Origin: Mesotaenium endlicherianum
Taxonomy: Eukaryota; Streptophyta; Zygnematophyceae; Zygnematales; Mesotaeniaceae
DNA length: 64,000 nt
Direction: 5' to 3'
Assembly (NCBI GenBank): GCA_009602735.1
Contig: WELA01009551.1
Span: 62,001 to 126,000 of the forward strand
Below, one piece after another: positions 1 through 7,278 of the stretch; positions within the stretch are counted from its first letter, which is position 1, and each line of letters begins with the position of its first letter. The position numbers were made by a program, and so were the translations under genes. The notes under the pieces were generated by a model. The model saw nothing but the letters and a program-made list of their open reading frames with translations, was not told where the DNA came from and made no database searches.

Positions 1-730
1 TATCATGTTCATCTAGCAGATAGCTGTATTCATTTTCGCGGTGCCATGCATAAAACGAGTGATAACGCAGCATGTACAGTCCTTCTTCCGGCAGGTGATC
101 TTTCAACATCTGGTATACATACTCATCGTGCCCCCAGCTCATCTTTATATTCCTTAATCCGCAATGGGGTTCGTAAACGCCGTATTGCGTATTATACGCA
201 CTGTTATTATAATCGGGATTGTCTTTGAAAAATTCAGAATAAACCACTTTATCCGAATAAGCACAACCAACAGGAAAAGTGTCTCCCACAACCGCCCATT
301 GCGGTTCACCAAACAGGCATAATACTTTACCCATATCGTGCATTAAACCTACCAGTACCATCCAATCGGGATGCCCGTCGCGCCTGATGGCTTCAGATGT
401 TTGCAGCAGGTGCTGGAATTGATCAAGATCGGTATCGGGATCTGAATCGTCTACCAATTGATTCAAAAACTGGAATGCATCCCATACCGACATTTCCTTG
501 CGGTTGAATCTTAAAAAGTCTTCCCGTTTCTGTACTACAAAATCATAGGTCTGATAGGTATGATTCAATTTGTAAAATTCCCGTACTGTATCTCTTTCGG
601 GAGCTTCGTAATTGCGATAGGCTTCGGTGCTTTTGGAGGTGGCGATGGACTCCGGATCGGGATATCGGCGCAGTACATCATCTTCCCACTGATCGAGGCT
701 GGTTAATGGACTGGCATTCGTAGTGCTCAT
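1..730 (-). CDS. myo-inositol oxygenase (MIOX), 3' part outside the window
   Basis: The reading frame begins with ATG at 730 and stays open for 243 codons to the left edge. It matches the MIOX family, a non-haem di-iron oxygenase that cleaves myo-inositol to D-glucuronate in the cytoplasm. Visible family hallmarks are the stretch DPDTDLDQFQHLLQTSEAIR, then GHPDWMVLVGLMHDMGK with the iron-binding His-Asp pair, then SWGHDEYVYQM and RYHSFYAWH, which supply two further His ligands. The last expected Asp ligand lies beyond the edge. The gene diverges from a LacI-type regulator, and a perfect operator palindrome lies about 80 bp upstream of its start, so substrate-induced control is likely. The family assignment is strong; the role in inositol catabolism is inferred from family and context. 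Confidence 0.9.
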   Translation of the reverse strand, partial: MSTTNASPLTSLDQWEDDVLRRYPDPESIATSKSTEAYRNYEAPERDTVREFYKLNHTYQTYDFVVQKREDFLRFNRKEMSVWDAFQFLNQLVDDSDPDTDLDQFQHLLQTSEAIRRDGHPDWMVLVGLMHDMGKVLCLFGEPQWAVVGDTFPVGCAYSDKVVYSEFFKDNPDYNNSAYNTQYGVYEPHCGLRNIKMSWGHDEYVYQMLKDHLPEEGLYMLRYHSFYAWHRENEYSYLLDEHD

Positions 731-809
731 AGTGGTATGGTTTCGTTATGGAAGCTTATACTAAATTGTTGTTTTTTTGGTCAATAAATGTCATTCATGC
801 GCGTATTTA

Positions 810-831
810 TTTACGAAACCGGTTTCGTAAA
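810..831. promoter_or_regulatory. LacI-type operator palindrome
   Basis: A perfect 22-bp inverted repeat with arms TTTACGAAACC and GGTTTCGTAAA and a central CG, the classical form of LacI/GalR operators. It lies between the divergent MIOX and lacI-type genes. A further half-site, GGTTTCGT, is at 739-746, just in front of the MIOX start codon. The site most likely binds the regulator encoded at 913 and controls both genes. Confidence 0.85.
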
Positions 832-912
832 ACCCCTGAAAATTGTTTATTTTCACTGCAGTTGGTTCATTTCGTCCAACAACGATTATTCAGGACTCTT
901 AATATCAATCTG

Positions 913-1932
913 TTGAACGGTACTACCATTAAGCAATTGGCAAAAGAATTGAACCTGTCTGCAGGCTCCGTTTCCAAAGCGTTGAAAGACAGCCACGAGA
1001 TCAGCAGCGAGACCAAACAAAAAGTATTGGCCCTGGCTGCCAAATATCATTATACACCCAACCCCTATGCGAGCAGTCTCCGTAAACGAAAAAGCAAAAC
1101 CATTGCAGTAGTGCTGCCCGAAGTGGCAGATAGTTTTTTTTCGCTGGCCATTAATGGTATTGAATCCGTTGCGCAAGCCAAAGGATATCATGTATTGATC
1201 TATCTTTCACATGAAGATTTTAAAAGAGAAGAACAGATCCTGTCGGCCTTCAGGAGTGGCCGGGTAGATGGTATTTTGATTTCTGTTTCGGAAGAAACTT
1301 CACAGGCCGATCATATCAAAGAAGTACTTACGGCAGGTATTCCCGTGGTTTTTTTCGACCGTATTTTCGATGATATTGAAGCTGCTAAAATCTCTACCAA
1401 CGATTTTGAAGGCGCTTATGAAGCCACGCGTTGTTTGCTGGAACGGGGTTGTAAAAAGATCAGTTTTTTATCCATCGCAGCCAACCTGTCCATCACTTCG
1501 AAAAGGGTGCAAGGCTTTCAAAAAGCATTGCACGATGCGCACATAGGCGCAACAGATGCAGATGTATTGCTTTGCAGTAACGATATGGAACAGAATTGCA
1601 GATTGATCAGGCAATTGCTGGAGCAAAGGGATAAACCGGATGGCATCATTGCATCTGTTGAAAAACTGGTTACACCTGTTTACCTGGTGAGTAAACAACT
1701 TGGTATGGCTATTCCTGATGACCTGAAAGTCATTGGTTTTACCAACCTGCATTCCGCATCTATTCTCGAGCCCTCTCTGACCACTGTTACGCAGCCGGCT
1801 TTTGAAATAGGGAAGACTGCAGCCTCCGTTCTTTTCAAGGGATTAGAAGAAAAGCACTTTACATTGTCTGCGCAAACCATTACGATACCTTCCATGCTGG
1901 TTGAACGGGCATCTACCCGAGGGAATCAGTAG
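913..1932 (+). CDS. LacI family transcriptional regulator
   Basis: A 339-residue regulator with an N-terminal LacI helix-turn-helix (TTIKQLAKELNLSAGSVSKA, residues about 4-23), a hinge (PYASSLRKRKSKTIAVVLP) and a periplasmic-binding-protein-like sensor domain (about residues 60-335). The frame is open from an ATG at 748, but that start would place the perfect operator at 810-831 inside the coding region and add some 55 residues before the helix-turn-helix. The in-frame TTG at 913 gives a start three residues before the usual TTIK motif and is preferred. It diverges from myo-inositol oxygenase, so inositol or a derivative is a plausible effector (inference). Family is certain; the start is probable. 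Confidence 0.88.
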   Translation: MNGTTIKQLAKELNLSAGSVSKALKDSHEISSETKQKVLALAAKYHYTPNPYASSLRKRKSKTIAVVLPEVADSFFSLAINGIESVAQAKGYHVLIYLSHEDFKREEQILSAFRSGRVDGILISVSEETSQADHIKEVLTAGIPVVFFDRIFDDIEAAKISTNDFEGAYEATRCLLERGCKKISFLSIAANLSITSKRVQGFQKALHDAHIGATDADVLLCSNDMEQNCRLIRQLLEQRDKPDGIIASVEKLVTPVYLVSKQLGMAIPDDLKVIGFTNLHSASILEPSLTTVTQPAFEIGKTAASVLFKGLEEKHFTLSAQTITIPSMLVERASTRGNQ

Positions 1933-1998
1933 ACGAAAAAGTAGTAATTGGCCATTTAGTTAGCGGAACGTTTTCATTTAACAGGAGAAATATTAGCG

Positions 1999-2535
1999 CT
2001 AACCGGGTTTTGAACTTTTGCTGGCCGGATTCCGGAGATGCCACACGAATCGCCAGCCTCTCAGTGCACTGTACGGGAGGGCAATACCCATCATCACGGA
2101 GAGCCCTGTGCACAGTAAGAAAAACTGGATTATCACATCCAGGTGATAAACAGGCAGCGCGTCCCATAATTGCATTAGCAGATAATACATACATAGCAAC
2201 CATATAGCAGATGCATATAACAGGATGGCAGGGAGCCGCCAGCGCATGGAAGGGACCAATGCCTTGTATGCTTCTTTTACGAGATATAGCCGCAACCTGT
2301 TGAACACTTCAAAGAAACCCAGTTCAACTACAATAAAGTATAGTTGCCCCACTACACCCCACCTGTAATAACGATCCAGTATATCACCTGCACAGGCAAA
2401 GATGAGAAAGCGCATAGCAACATACATGCACCAGGCAGCGGCGGGCAAACCGGCTGCCAACCAACAAAATTGTTTCCAAAACTGTAAATGCATTGACATA
2501 ACATAATAATTTTTTCTGCTAAATGATTGAAGCAT
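1999..2535 (-). CDS. membrane protein of unknown function
   Basis: An open frame of 178 residues with about four hydrophobic segments (near residues 25-50, 65-80, 105-125 and 133-155) and a basic tail, consistent with an inner-membrane protein. I do not recognise the family. ATGs at residues 13 and 15 are alternative starts and would give a shorter cytoplasmic tail. A 26-bp inverted repeat, 2547-2572, sits 11 bp upstream of the start. The convergent LacI gene ends 66 bp away, and 7-bp inverted arms GTTAGCG/CGCTAAC (1959-1965, 1997-2003) lie between the two stops. No functional context is evident. Confidence 0.6.
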   Translation of the reverse strand: MLQSFSRKNYYVMSMHLQFWKQFCWLAAGLPAAAWCMYVAMRFLIFACAGDILDRYYRWGVVGQLYFIVVELGFFEVFNRLRLYLVKEAYKALVPSMRWRLPAILLYASAIWLLCMYYLLMQLWDALPVYHLDVIIQFFLLCTGLSVMMGIALPYSALRGWRFVWHLRNPASKSSKPG

Positions 2536-2546
2536 AGGAAGTTAGC

Positions 2547-2572
2547 TAATAGTAGAACTTAATCTACTATTA
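2547..2572. promoter_or_regulatory. inverted repeat upstream of the membrane protein gene
   Basis: Perfect 10-bp arms TAATAGTAGA and TCTACTATTA around a 6-nt loop. It lies in the leader of the minus-strand gene that starts at 2535. The outer half-site TAATAGT/ACTATTA recurs at 32152-32175 in front of etfB, which suggests a shared DNA-binding protein or RNA fold. Confidence 0.5.
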
Positions 2573-2690
2573 AAATTTAATTAAAAATAATATGTTGTAA
2601 TTTAAAATGCAACTGCTGCTTATGGAAAAAGATCCCAACCTGTTATCTGTGTGGGAGCTTAACGGCATTAAATCTGTGCAATACTTTACC

Positions 2691-2720
2691 TTGCAAATCG
2701 AATATTTTATGTTATTTTTG
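2691..2720 (+). promoter_or_regulatory. Bacteroidota-type promoter of the DUF4143 ATPase
   Basis: TTG at 2691-2693 and the -7 box TATTTTTG at 2713-2720 are separated by 19 nt, which fits the Bacteroidota consensus TTG-N19-TAnnTTTG. The ATG of the downstream gene is at 2726, only five bases past the box, so the transcript would be leaderless or nearly so. Confidence 0.65.
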
Positions 2721-2725
2721 CAAGG

Positions 2726-3907
2726 ATGATAAAACGGCTAGCCCAACCAGAAATTGCTGAATTGCTGGAAGAATTTCCAGCGGTAGCTATTCTTGGGCCC
2801 CGCCAGGTTGGAAAAACAACCCTTGCAGAGGAGATTGCAGCTTCGATGAACCCGGAGCCTATTTATCTAGACCTGGAAAGGCCTTCCGAAGCAGCGCGGT
2901 TGAATGAGCCGGAAGCATATTTTGAACTGCACAAAGGAAAGCTGATCATTCTTGATGAAGTGCAGCGTGTTCCTGAACTTTTTCAAATCTTACGGAGTGT
3001 AATAGACCGTCGCAGGCGGGAAGGTCTCAGAAAGGCTCAATTCCTTATTTTGGGGTCGGCATCGTTAGAGCTTTTGAAACAATCATCAGAAAGCCTGGCT
3101 GGGCGAATTGCTTACAAAGAGTTGTCTGGTTTTACAGTCGCCGAAATTGATCACAAAAAATCAAAAGACATTGACCGCTTATGGTTGCATGGCGGATTTC
3201 CTGATAGTTTTCTTGCAAAGAATGACGAAGCCAGCTTACGGTGGCGGTTAAACTTCATCAGTACTTACCTGGAGCGGGATGTGCCCCAGTTCGGCCCCCG
3301 GATACCAGCTGTTACGTTGCGCAAGCTTTGGACCATGTTAGCTCACAGTCAGGGTGGACAGCTTAATATTGCGCAGCTCGGAAACAACCTCGATGTAACC
3401 GCGCCAACTGCCAAACGGTACATTGAATTGCTGGAAGATTTACTATTGATCCGCACGCTTCGACCCTGGTCTGGCAATGTGAGTAAGCGACTGGTTAAAG
3501 CTCCTAAAGTATATATTCGCGACAGTGGGTTGACGCATGCCCTGCTTAACTTAACAACATTTGATGATCTGTTGGGACACCCTGTTGTGGGAGCCAGTTG
3601 GGAGGGATTTGTTGTTGAAAACCTCTTATCATGCCTGCCTGCAGGTGTAACAGCATGGTTTTATCGTACGGCTGCCGGCGCTGAAATTGACCTGGTGATC
3701 GAAAGGAACAGTAAGGAGCGATATGCGATTGAAATCAAACGTTCCCAAGCCCCGTCTGTTTCAAAAGGCTTCCACTTGGGTTGCGAAGATATTGCAGCTA
3801 CAAAACGTTTTATTGTTTACCCGGGCAAAGAGTGCTTTCCGGTGACGAAGAATATTGCTGCAATTCCATTGCTGGATATGATGAATGACTTGAGGGGGTT
3901 GTTGTGA
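2726..3907 (+). CDS. AAA ATPase with DUF4143 domain
   Basis: A 393-residue protein of the AAA_14/DUF4143 family. The Walker A motif GPRQVGKTT is at residues 24-32, and Walker B is the hydrophobic LIILDEVQ (residues 73-80). A sensor-like GSAS follows (LILGSAS). The C-terminal DUF4143 half has a winged-helix-like middle (NNLDVTAPTAKRYIELL) and a nuclease-like fold signature (AEIDLVIER, then YAIEIKRS). Members are common and often mobile in Bacteroidota; their biochemical role is not established. It neighbours toxin-antitoxin-like pairs, and its promoter nearly abuts the ATG. Family assignment is strong; function remains open. Confidence 0.88.
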   Translation: MIKRLAQPEIAELLEEFPAVAILGPRQVGKTTLAEEIAASMNPEPIYLDLERPSEAARLNEPEAYFELHKGKLIILDEVQRVPELFQILRSVIDRRRREGLRKAQFLILGSASLELLKQSSESLAGRIAYKELSGFTVAEIDHKKSKDIDRLWLHGGFPDSFLAKNDEASLRWRLNFISTYLERDVPQFGPRIPAVTLRKLWTMLAHSQGGQLNIAQLGNNLDVTAPTAKRYIELLEDLLLIRTLRPWSGNVSKRLVKAPKVYIRDSGLTHALLNLTTFDDLLGHPVVGASWEGFVVENLLSCLPAGVTAWFYRTAAGAEIDLVIERNSKERYAIEIKRSQAPSVSKGFHLGCEDIAATKRFIVYPGKECFPVTKNIAAIPLLDMMNDLRGLL

Positions 3908-3909
3908 GA

Positions 3910-3985
3910 GTTGTGATTTGCTTTCAAATTAAGTTCTTCCGATCTTTGTTTTATTATTAACTTCACATTCGAAAGCAAATCACAA
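3910..3985. repeat. 15-bp perfect inverted repeat with 46-nt spacer
   Basis: TTGTGATTTGCTTTC (3910-3924) is exactly mirrored by GAAAGCAAATCACAA (3971-3985). It begins two bases after the ATPase stop codon. The spacer also contains AAGTT and AACTT, which could extend the stem. No T-run follows, so it is not a simple terminator, and no flanking target duplication is apparent. It could be a remnant of a small inverted-repeat element or an mRNA 3'-end stabiliser. Confidence 0.6.
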
Positions 3986-4016
3986 TAAGGATTATTCCGT
4001 TGTGAAAACATTTAGT

Positions 4017-4045
4017 GCCTCGCCTATCTGCGGGGCTTTTTTTTT
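4017..4045 (+). terminator. intrinsic terminator downstream of the ATPase
   Basis: Stem GCCTCGC/GCGGGGC (one G-T pair) with a 6-nt loop, followed by nine T residues. Confidence 0.8.
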
Positions 4046-4112
4046 GCTTCTTACTCAGAACGTAGTCCAAGGAGGGGGTTTGAACCGAAACATGAATGTA
4101 AAACTTTTTTAA

Positions 4113-4156
4113 TAAAAAAAGAAATCACCCCGTTAATTTTAGCAGGGCGATTTCTT
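4113..4156 (-). terminator. intrinsic terminator of the MNT-HEPN operon
   Basis: The arms GAAATCACCCCG (4121-4132) and CAGGGCGATTTC (4143-4154) form a 12-bp stem with two mismatches. Read on the minus strand it is followed by TTTTTTTATT. On the plus strand the T-run is shorter, so it may work in both directions. Confidence 0.75.
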
Positions 4157-4316
4157 TTCATCAACGGAAATGATTTTCTTTGCTACTCTTTTTCCAAATT
4201 CAAGAATGCGTTTAAGAGTCGTCACAATCGGGAGCAAATCGGCATTTAGAATGCCAATTCTATAATATTTAATTATTATCCAACCGATAGTCATTAAATA
4301 TGAACATAGCCCGCTA

Positions 4317-4715
4317 CTAAGAGATGCTTTTATTTAATTCTTTTATCACAAGATCTTTTATCTCTAGCGTGATTTTGTAGAAAAATTGCGTTTCTTCCAG
4401 TTCGGGTCTTAAAAAGTCGTGTGGATATCTACCGCGGACTGCAAAATCTTCCAGGTTTTTTAGATCTATCACGGTAAACGCTTCTTGATGGACAGAACAG
4501 CTTTGAATCAGTAAATCCAAATTATGGGTTCTGGGAAATTCTTCTTTTTTAAATATTAGGAAGGCTTTTAAATATTTCTCCACAGCCTGTTGGCAATGAA
4601 AACAAGCAACATCCAGTATCATGGGCTGGTGTTCAATAATTAATTGAGCAGCGATTAAATCATGCTCAGCCTTTTCAATCCATTGATTTAAGTGTGTTAC
4701 TTCGGCCTCAGTCAT
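4317..4715 (-). CDS. HEPN domain protein
   Basis: A 132-residue all-helical HEPN protein. The family signature CFHCQQAVEKYLKAFL is at about residues 38-53, and a C-terminal RGRYPH (R-x4-H) near residue 94 is compatible with the HEPN RNase motif. Its start overlaps the stop of the nucleotidyltransferase gene by 4 bp (ATGA), so the two are translationally coupled. HEPN/MNT pairs are known to act as type VII-like toxin-antitoxin modules, in which the MNT partner neutralises a HEPN RNase; activity here is inferred. The order, MNT first and HEPN second, is seen in many such pairs. The gene looks whole. Confidence 0.82.
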   Translation of the reverse strand: MTEAEVTHLNQWIEKAEHDLIAAQLIIEHQPMILDVACFHCQQAVEKYLKAFLIFKKEEFPRTHNLDLLIQSCSVHQEAFTVIDLKNLEDFAVRGRYPHDFLRPELEETQFFYKITLEIKDLVIKELNKSIS

Positions 4716-5029
4716 AATTCTACAGCCTCCTTCATCGCATAATAGACGATATGCCCGGTTAAATTCTTTTTTTCATTTATTTCCTTCTCGCTTTCTAAAA
4801 TAACATCGAATGGAGCTTTTAAGGAATGAACCAGCGCTTTTCTGATTTTACTTTCCCAATTCATTTTTACACGTGGCTCAAATGTATCGGAAGTAATAAC
4901 CAGCAGATCATAATCACTTTCCTCATCGGCCTTGCCTGTTGCCCTGGAGCCAAATAACAGTACTTTGGAATCAGGCAAAAAAGACCTTACCGTAAATTTG
5001 ATGGACTGAAGCGTTTGTTGGTAGTTCAT
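4712..5029 (-). CDS. minimal nucleotidyltransferase (MNT) domain protein
   Basis: A 105-residue protein of the polymerase-beta nucleotidyltransferase superfamily. The signature GS-x10-D-x-D is complete: GSRATGKADEESDYD at about residues 27-41, with Asp39 and Asp41 as metal ligands. A later FDVIL segment near residue 74 would give the third acidic residue. It is the first gene of a two-gene operon with the HEPN protein. By family, such proteins transfer AMP to a HEPN partner and act as the antitoxin. The local base composition is more AT-rich than the flanking housekeeping genes, in keeping with an acquired module. Confidence 0.85.
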   Translation of the reverse strand: MNYQQTLQSIKFTVRSFLPDSKVLLFGSRATGKADEESDYDLLVITSDTFEPRVKMNWESKIRKALVHSLKAPFDVILESEKEINEKKNLTGHIVYYAMKEAVEL

Positions 5030-5095
5030 TTAATATCAAATATACAAAATCGATTAAAAGATTGCAATGGCTGGTTCAATGAGGCAAGTTAGGCT

Positions 5096-6328
5096 TTAAG
5101 GATACAGCAAATACTTCTTCCGCATTTCCTTGTAGGCTTTCAGCCCCGGCTCCCAGGTTTTGCGGATTTCATCGGCGGATAGGCCTGCAATGACTTGTTC
5201 TTTAAAGGCTGTAGTGCCGGCCAGCTTATCGATATTGCCCATTTCCTTGCTTTGCTTGTAGTCGAAGAACTTTTCTTTGTAAGGATAGGCTTTGTACATT
5301 TCGATCATCCATTCAATATGCAACCGCTTGCTTTTGTGCAATGCAGCAACATCATATTTGCGCAGGTCGAGCCCATAACAGGTGTTGTTCATGTGTAAAG
5401 GTGTTTCCGCCATTCCCTTGATGCTGGTGGGGGTGAAAGAAAAAGAATACCCTTTCAAATCAGGGTTACCCAATACGGCGAAAGGAAAATAAGTGCCCCT
5501 TCCCTGGCTGATCACTGTTCCTTCAAACAGGCATAAAGTGGGGTAAAGTAGTATCGATTGTTGTGTATTGAGATTGGGAGATGGTTTTACAGGCAAAGTA
5601 TATTCCATGTTGTGGTTGTAATTGGCCACAGGTATGATGCGGATCTTGCATTGCAAATGATTGGGCAACCAACCTTCTCCATTCACCATTTGCGCAAATT
5701 CGCCGATGGTTAACCCATGCGCGATAGGAATGGGGAACATGCCGATGCCCGATTTCAGTTTCATATCGAGTATGGGGCCGTCTATCAGGTAGCCATTGGG
5801 ATTGGGCCTGTCCAGTATGAGCAACTCTTTATTGTTTTCTGCACAGGCTTCCATCAGCCTGGCCAATGCATTGATATTGGTGTAAAAACGGCAGCCGACA
5901 TCCTGCAGATCATATACCATGATGTCTATATCGGCCATATCGGCTTTGCTGGGTTTGCTTTTGCCAGATCCATACAAAGAGATCAGCGGTATACCCGTAG
6001 CGGAATCTACTTCATCGGCCACATGGGCGCCAGCACTGGCATTGCCGCGAAAGCCATGCTCCGGACCAAATACTTTCACAATGTGAATGCCCAACTTCAA
6101 TAAGCTGTCTACCAGGTGAACATTGTGCTTACCGATGACAGATGTAGGGTTTGCCAGTATGCCTACTCGTTTTCCTTTCAGATAAGGCAAATATTTTTCT
6201 GTTTGATCAGCCCCCGTTTTAATGCTAGCAGAAAGCTGCATTCCAGGCAAAATGATCGCTGCAGCCTTGGAGTTTAAAGAAGCTGTTAATAATACAAAAG
6301 CAAATAAAACAACATACACGAATCGCAT
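5096..6328 (-). CDS. namZ: DUF1343 protein, NamZ-like exo-beta-N-acetylmuramidase (GH171)
   Basis: A 410-residue secreted protein. A signal peptide is evident (residues 1-22, VVLFAFVLLTASLNSKA). The DUF1343 hallmarks follow: GKRVGILANPTS, VFGPEHGFRG near residue 90, DIMVYDLQDVGCRFYTN near 135-150, and LDRPNPNG near 172. Characterised members (NamZ of Bacillus and of Tannerella) release N-acetylmuramic acid from the non-reducing end of peptidoglycan fragments, so the likely role is turnover or recycling in the periplasm. The gene stands alone, with a RelE-like gene diverging from it. The symbol is by family; no other recycling genes are adjacent. Confidence 0.83.
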   Translation of the reverse strand: MRFVYVVLFAFVLLTASLNSKAAAIILPGMQLSASIKTGADQTEKYLPYLKGKRVGILANPTSVIGKHNVHLVDSLLKLGIHIVKVFGPEHGFRGNASAGAHVADEVDSATGIPLISLYGSGKSKPSKADMADIDIMVYDLQDVGCRFYTNINALARLMEACAENNKELLILDRPNPNGYLIDGPILDMKLKSGIGMFPIPIAHGLTIGEFAQMVNGEGWLPNHLQCKIRIIPVANYNHNMEYTLPVKPSPNLNTQQSILLYPTLCLFEGTVISQGRGTYFPFAVLGNPDLKGYSFSFTPTSIKGMAETPLHMNNTCYGLDLRKYDVAALHKSKRLHIEWMIEMYKAYPYKEKFFDYKQSKEMGNIDKLAGTTAFKEQVIAGLSADEIRKTWEPGLKAYKEMRKKYLLYP

Positions 6329-6459
6329 AAAAAGTGATTAAGGTTTAAATATACAGATTTGCGGTTTATACCTGATTTGTGCAGGAGTTTGCGTTAACGG
6401 TTATTTTTTCTGTTAATTACAATCGTACCGAACACAGGATGGGGAAAGGAAAGAAAATA

Positions 6460-6479
6460 AGTTTCTAAATATGGAAACT
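6460..6479. promoter_or_regulatory. candidate autoregulatory operator of the RelE/XRE pair
   Basis: Inverted arms AGTTTC and GAAACT separated by 8 bp. The repeat lies immediately upstream of the -7 box at 6486-6493, where an XRE antitoxin bound to it would cover the promoter. The regulator is inferred. Confidence 0.45.
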
Positions 6480-6485
6480 ATTGTT

Positions 6486-6493
6486 TAACTTTG
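6486..6493 (+). promoter_or_regulatory. -7 box of the toxin-antitoxin operon
   Basis: TAACTTTG is an exact match to TAnnTTTG and lies 13 bp before the GTG start at 6507. No clear -33 TTG at the usual distance was found. Confidence 0.55.
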
Positions 6494-6506
6494 TAAAATC
6501 TAAACT

Positions 6507-6845
6507 GTGAGGTATTTTGAAACGAGGTTTTTAGAGGAGGCATCTTCTTTTATCAATGGGTTGAATCCGAAGATCATAAACAAGCTATTGTATAATATAG
6601 CATTAGCTGAGCAATCTAACGATCCACGGTTGTTTAAAAAACTTCACAACGATATTTGGGAAATACGTGTGAGGTATGCGTTGCAACAAGTCAGGCTGCT
6701 GGCATTTTGGGATAAAACAGATGCCAATAACACGTTGGTACTGGCAACGCATGGCTTTATAAAGAAAGTAGATAAAGTGCCAGCTAATGAGATTGCAAGG
6801 GCCTTGCGCATCAGGGAAAATTATTTCGAAGAAAAAAATACCTAA
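6507..6845 (+). CDS. RelE/HigB-like (Gp49 family) toxin of a type II pair
   Basis: A 112-residue basic protein. The segments LYNIALAEQS, FKKLHNDIWEIRVRYALQQVRLLAFW and LVLATHGFIKKVDKVPANEIARA are typical of the phage Gp49-like/HigB branch of the RelE fold, which cleaves mRNA on the ribosome. Translation starts at GTG 6507, and no in-frame ATG precedes the conserved fold. An XRE-type antitoxin gene follows after 12 bp, the toxin-first order usual for HigBA. The gene looks whole; toxicity is inferred from family. Confidence 0.83.
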   Translation: MRYFETRFLEEASSFINGLNPKIINKLLYNIALAEQSNDPRLFKKLHNDIWEIRVRYALQQVRLLAFWDKTDANNTLVLATHGFIKKVDKVPANEIARALRIRENYFEEKNT

Positions 6846-6857
6846 AGAGTATTCGAT

Positions 6858-7184
6858 ATGGAAAAAACAAAAATGAAATCGTATAGCCTGTCCGAGATGA
6901 TAGACAAGCACGTAGGCAAACGTGGCACCAAAGCCAGGGGAGCTTTCGAGCACAAACTCAACATGGCTGTACTAAGCAGCATGATCAGAAAAGCGAGGAA
7001 AGAGCGCAATCTTACGCAGGAACAATTGGGAGAACTGGTAGGTGTTCAGAAAGCACAAATATCCAAGCTGGAAAACAACGCCAACAGCGCTACCATCGAC
7101 ACCATTCTTAGGATATTCCAGGCACTGCAAGCAGAGATACATTTCTCCGTTACGCTCGGGGGTAAACAATTGTCACTGGCATAA
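6858..7184 (+). CDS. XRE family antitoxin
   Basis: A 108-residue protein with a central helix-turn-helix of the XRE/Cro type (IRKARKERNLTQEQLGELVG, then VQKAQISKLEN; about residues 37-70) and a C-terminal stretch ending in IHFSVTLGG that resembles HigA-like antitoxins. The N-terminal 35 residues (LSEMIDKHVGKRGTKARGAF) form a separate helical arm that probably contacts the toxin. It follows the RelE-like gene after 12 bp in one operon and would repress it through the repeat at 6460-6479. An intrinsic terminator ends the operon. Confidence 0.85.
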   Translation: MEKTKMKSYSLSEMIDKHVGKRGTKARGAFEHKLNMAVLSSMIRKARKERNLTQEQLGELVGVQKAQISKLENNANSATIDTILRIFQALQAEIHFSVTLGGKQLSLA

Positions 7185-7220
7185 TTTAAGAAAGAGACTG
7201 CGGTGGTCATGACACCAAAA

Positions 7221-7255
7221 GAAAAGCGGCTGTTCCAAAAGAACAACCGCTTTTC
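7221..7255. terminator. bidirectional terminator between XRE gene and degP-like gene
   Basis: The 15-bp arms GAAAAGCGGCTGTTC and GAACAACCGCTTTTC pair with a single mismatch and a 5-nt loop. A- and T-rich ends on both strands allow termination of both convergent operons. Confidence 0.85.
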
Positions 7256-7278
7256 AATAAAAGGGAAATGCAATCAAT

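Larger units (their letters stand above)
3986..4316. other. non-coding stretch between ATPase and HEPN genes
   Basis: No convincing gene is seen. It contains an intrinsic terminator at 4017-4045 and a second at 4113-4156. Between them the run near 4065-4085 (CAAGGAGGGGGTTTGAACC) resembles a tRNA or tmRNA T-arm, but no complete tRNA fold can be built around it. The part from 4190 to 4316 is AT-rich and unremarkable. Confidence 0.5.

Noticed and set aside
2607-2729. 40-codon frame overlapping the ATPase start by 4 bp
   Set aside because: It contains the likely promoter of the ATPase and no recognisable protein features; its ATGA overlap is probably chance.
4060-4090. T-arm-like fragment resembling a tRNA or tmRNA 3' end (att-like)
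   Set aside because: No acceptor or anticodon stem can be built around it, and no integrase is nearby.
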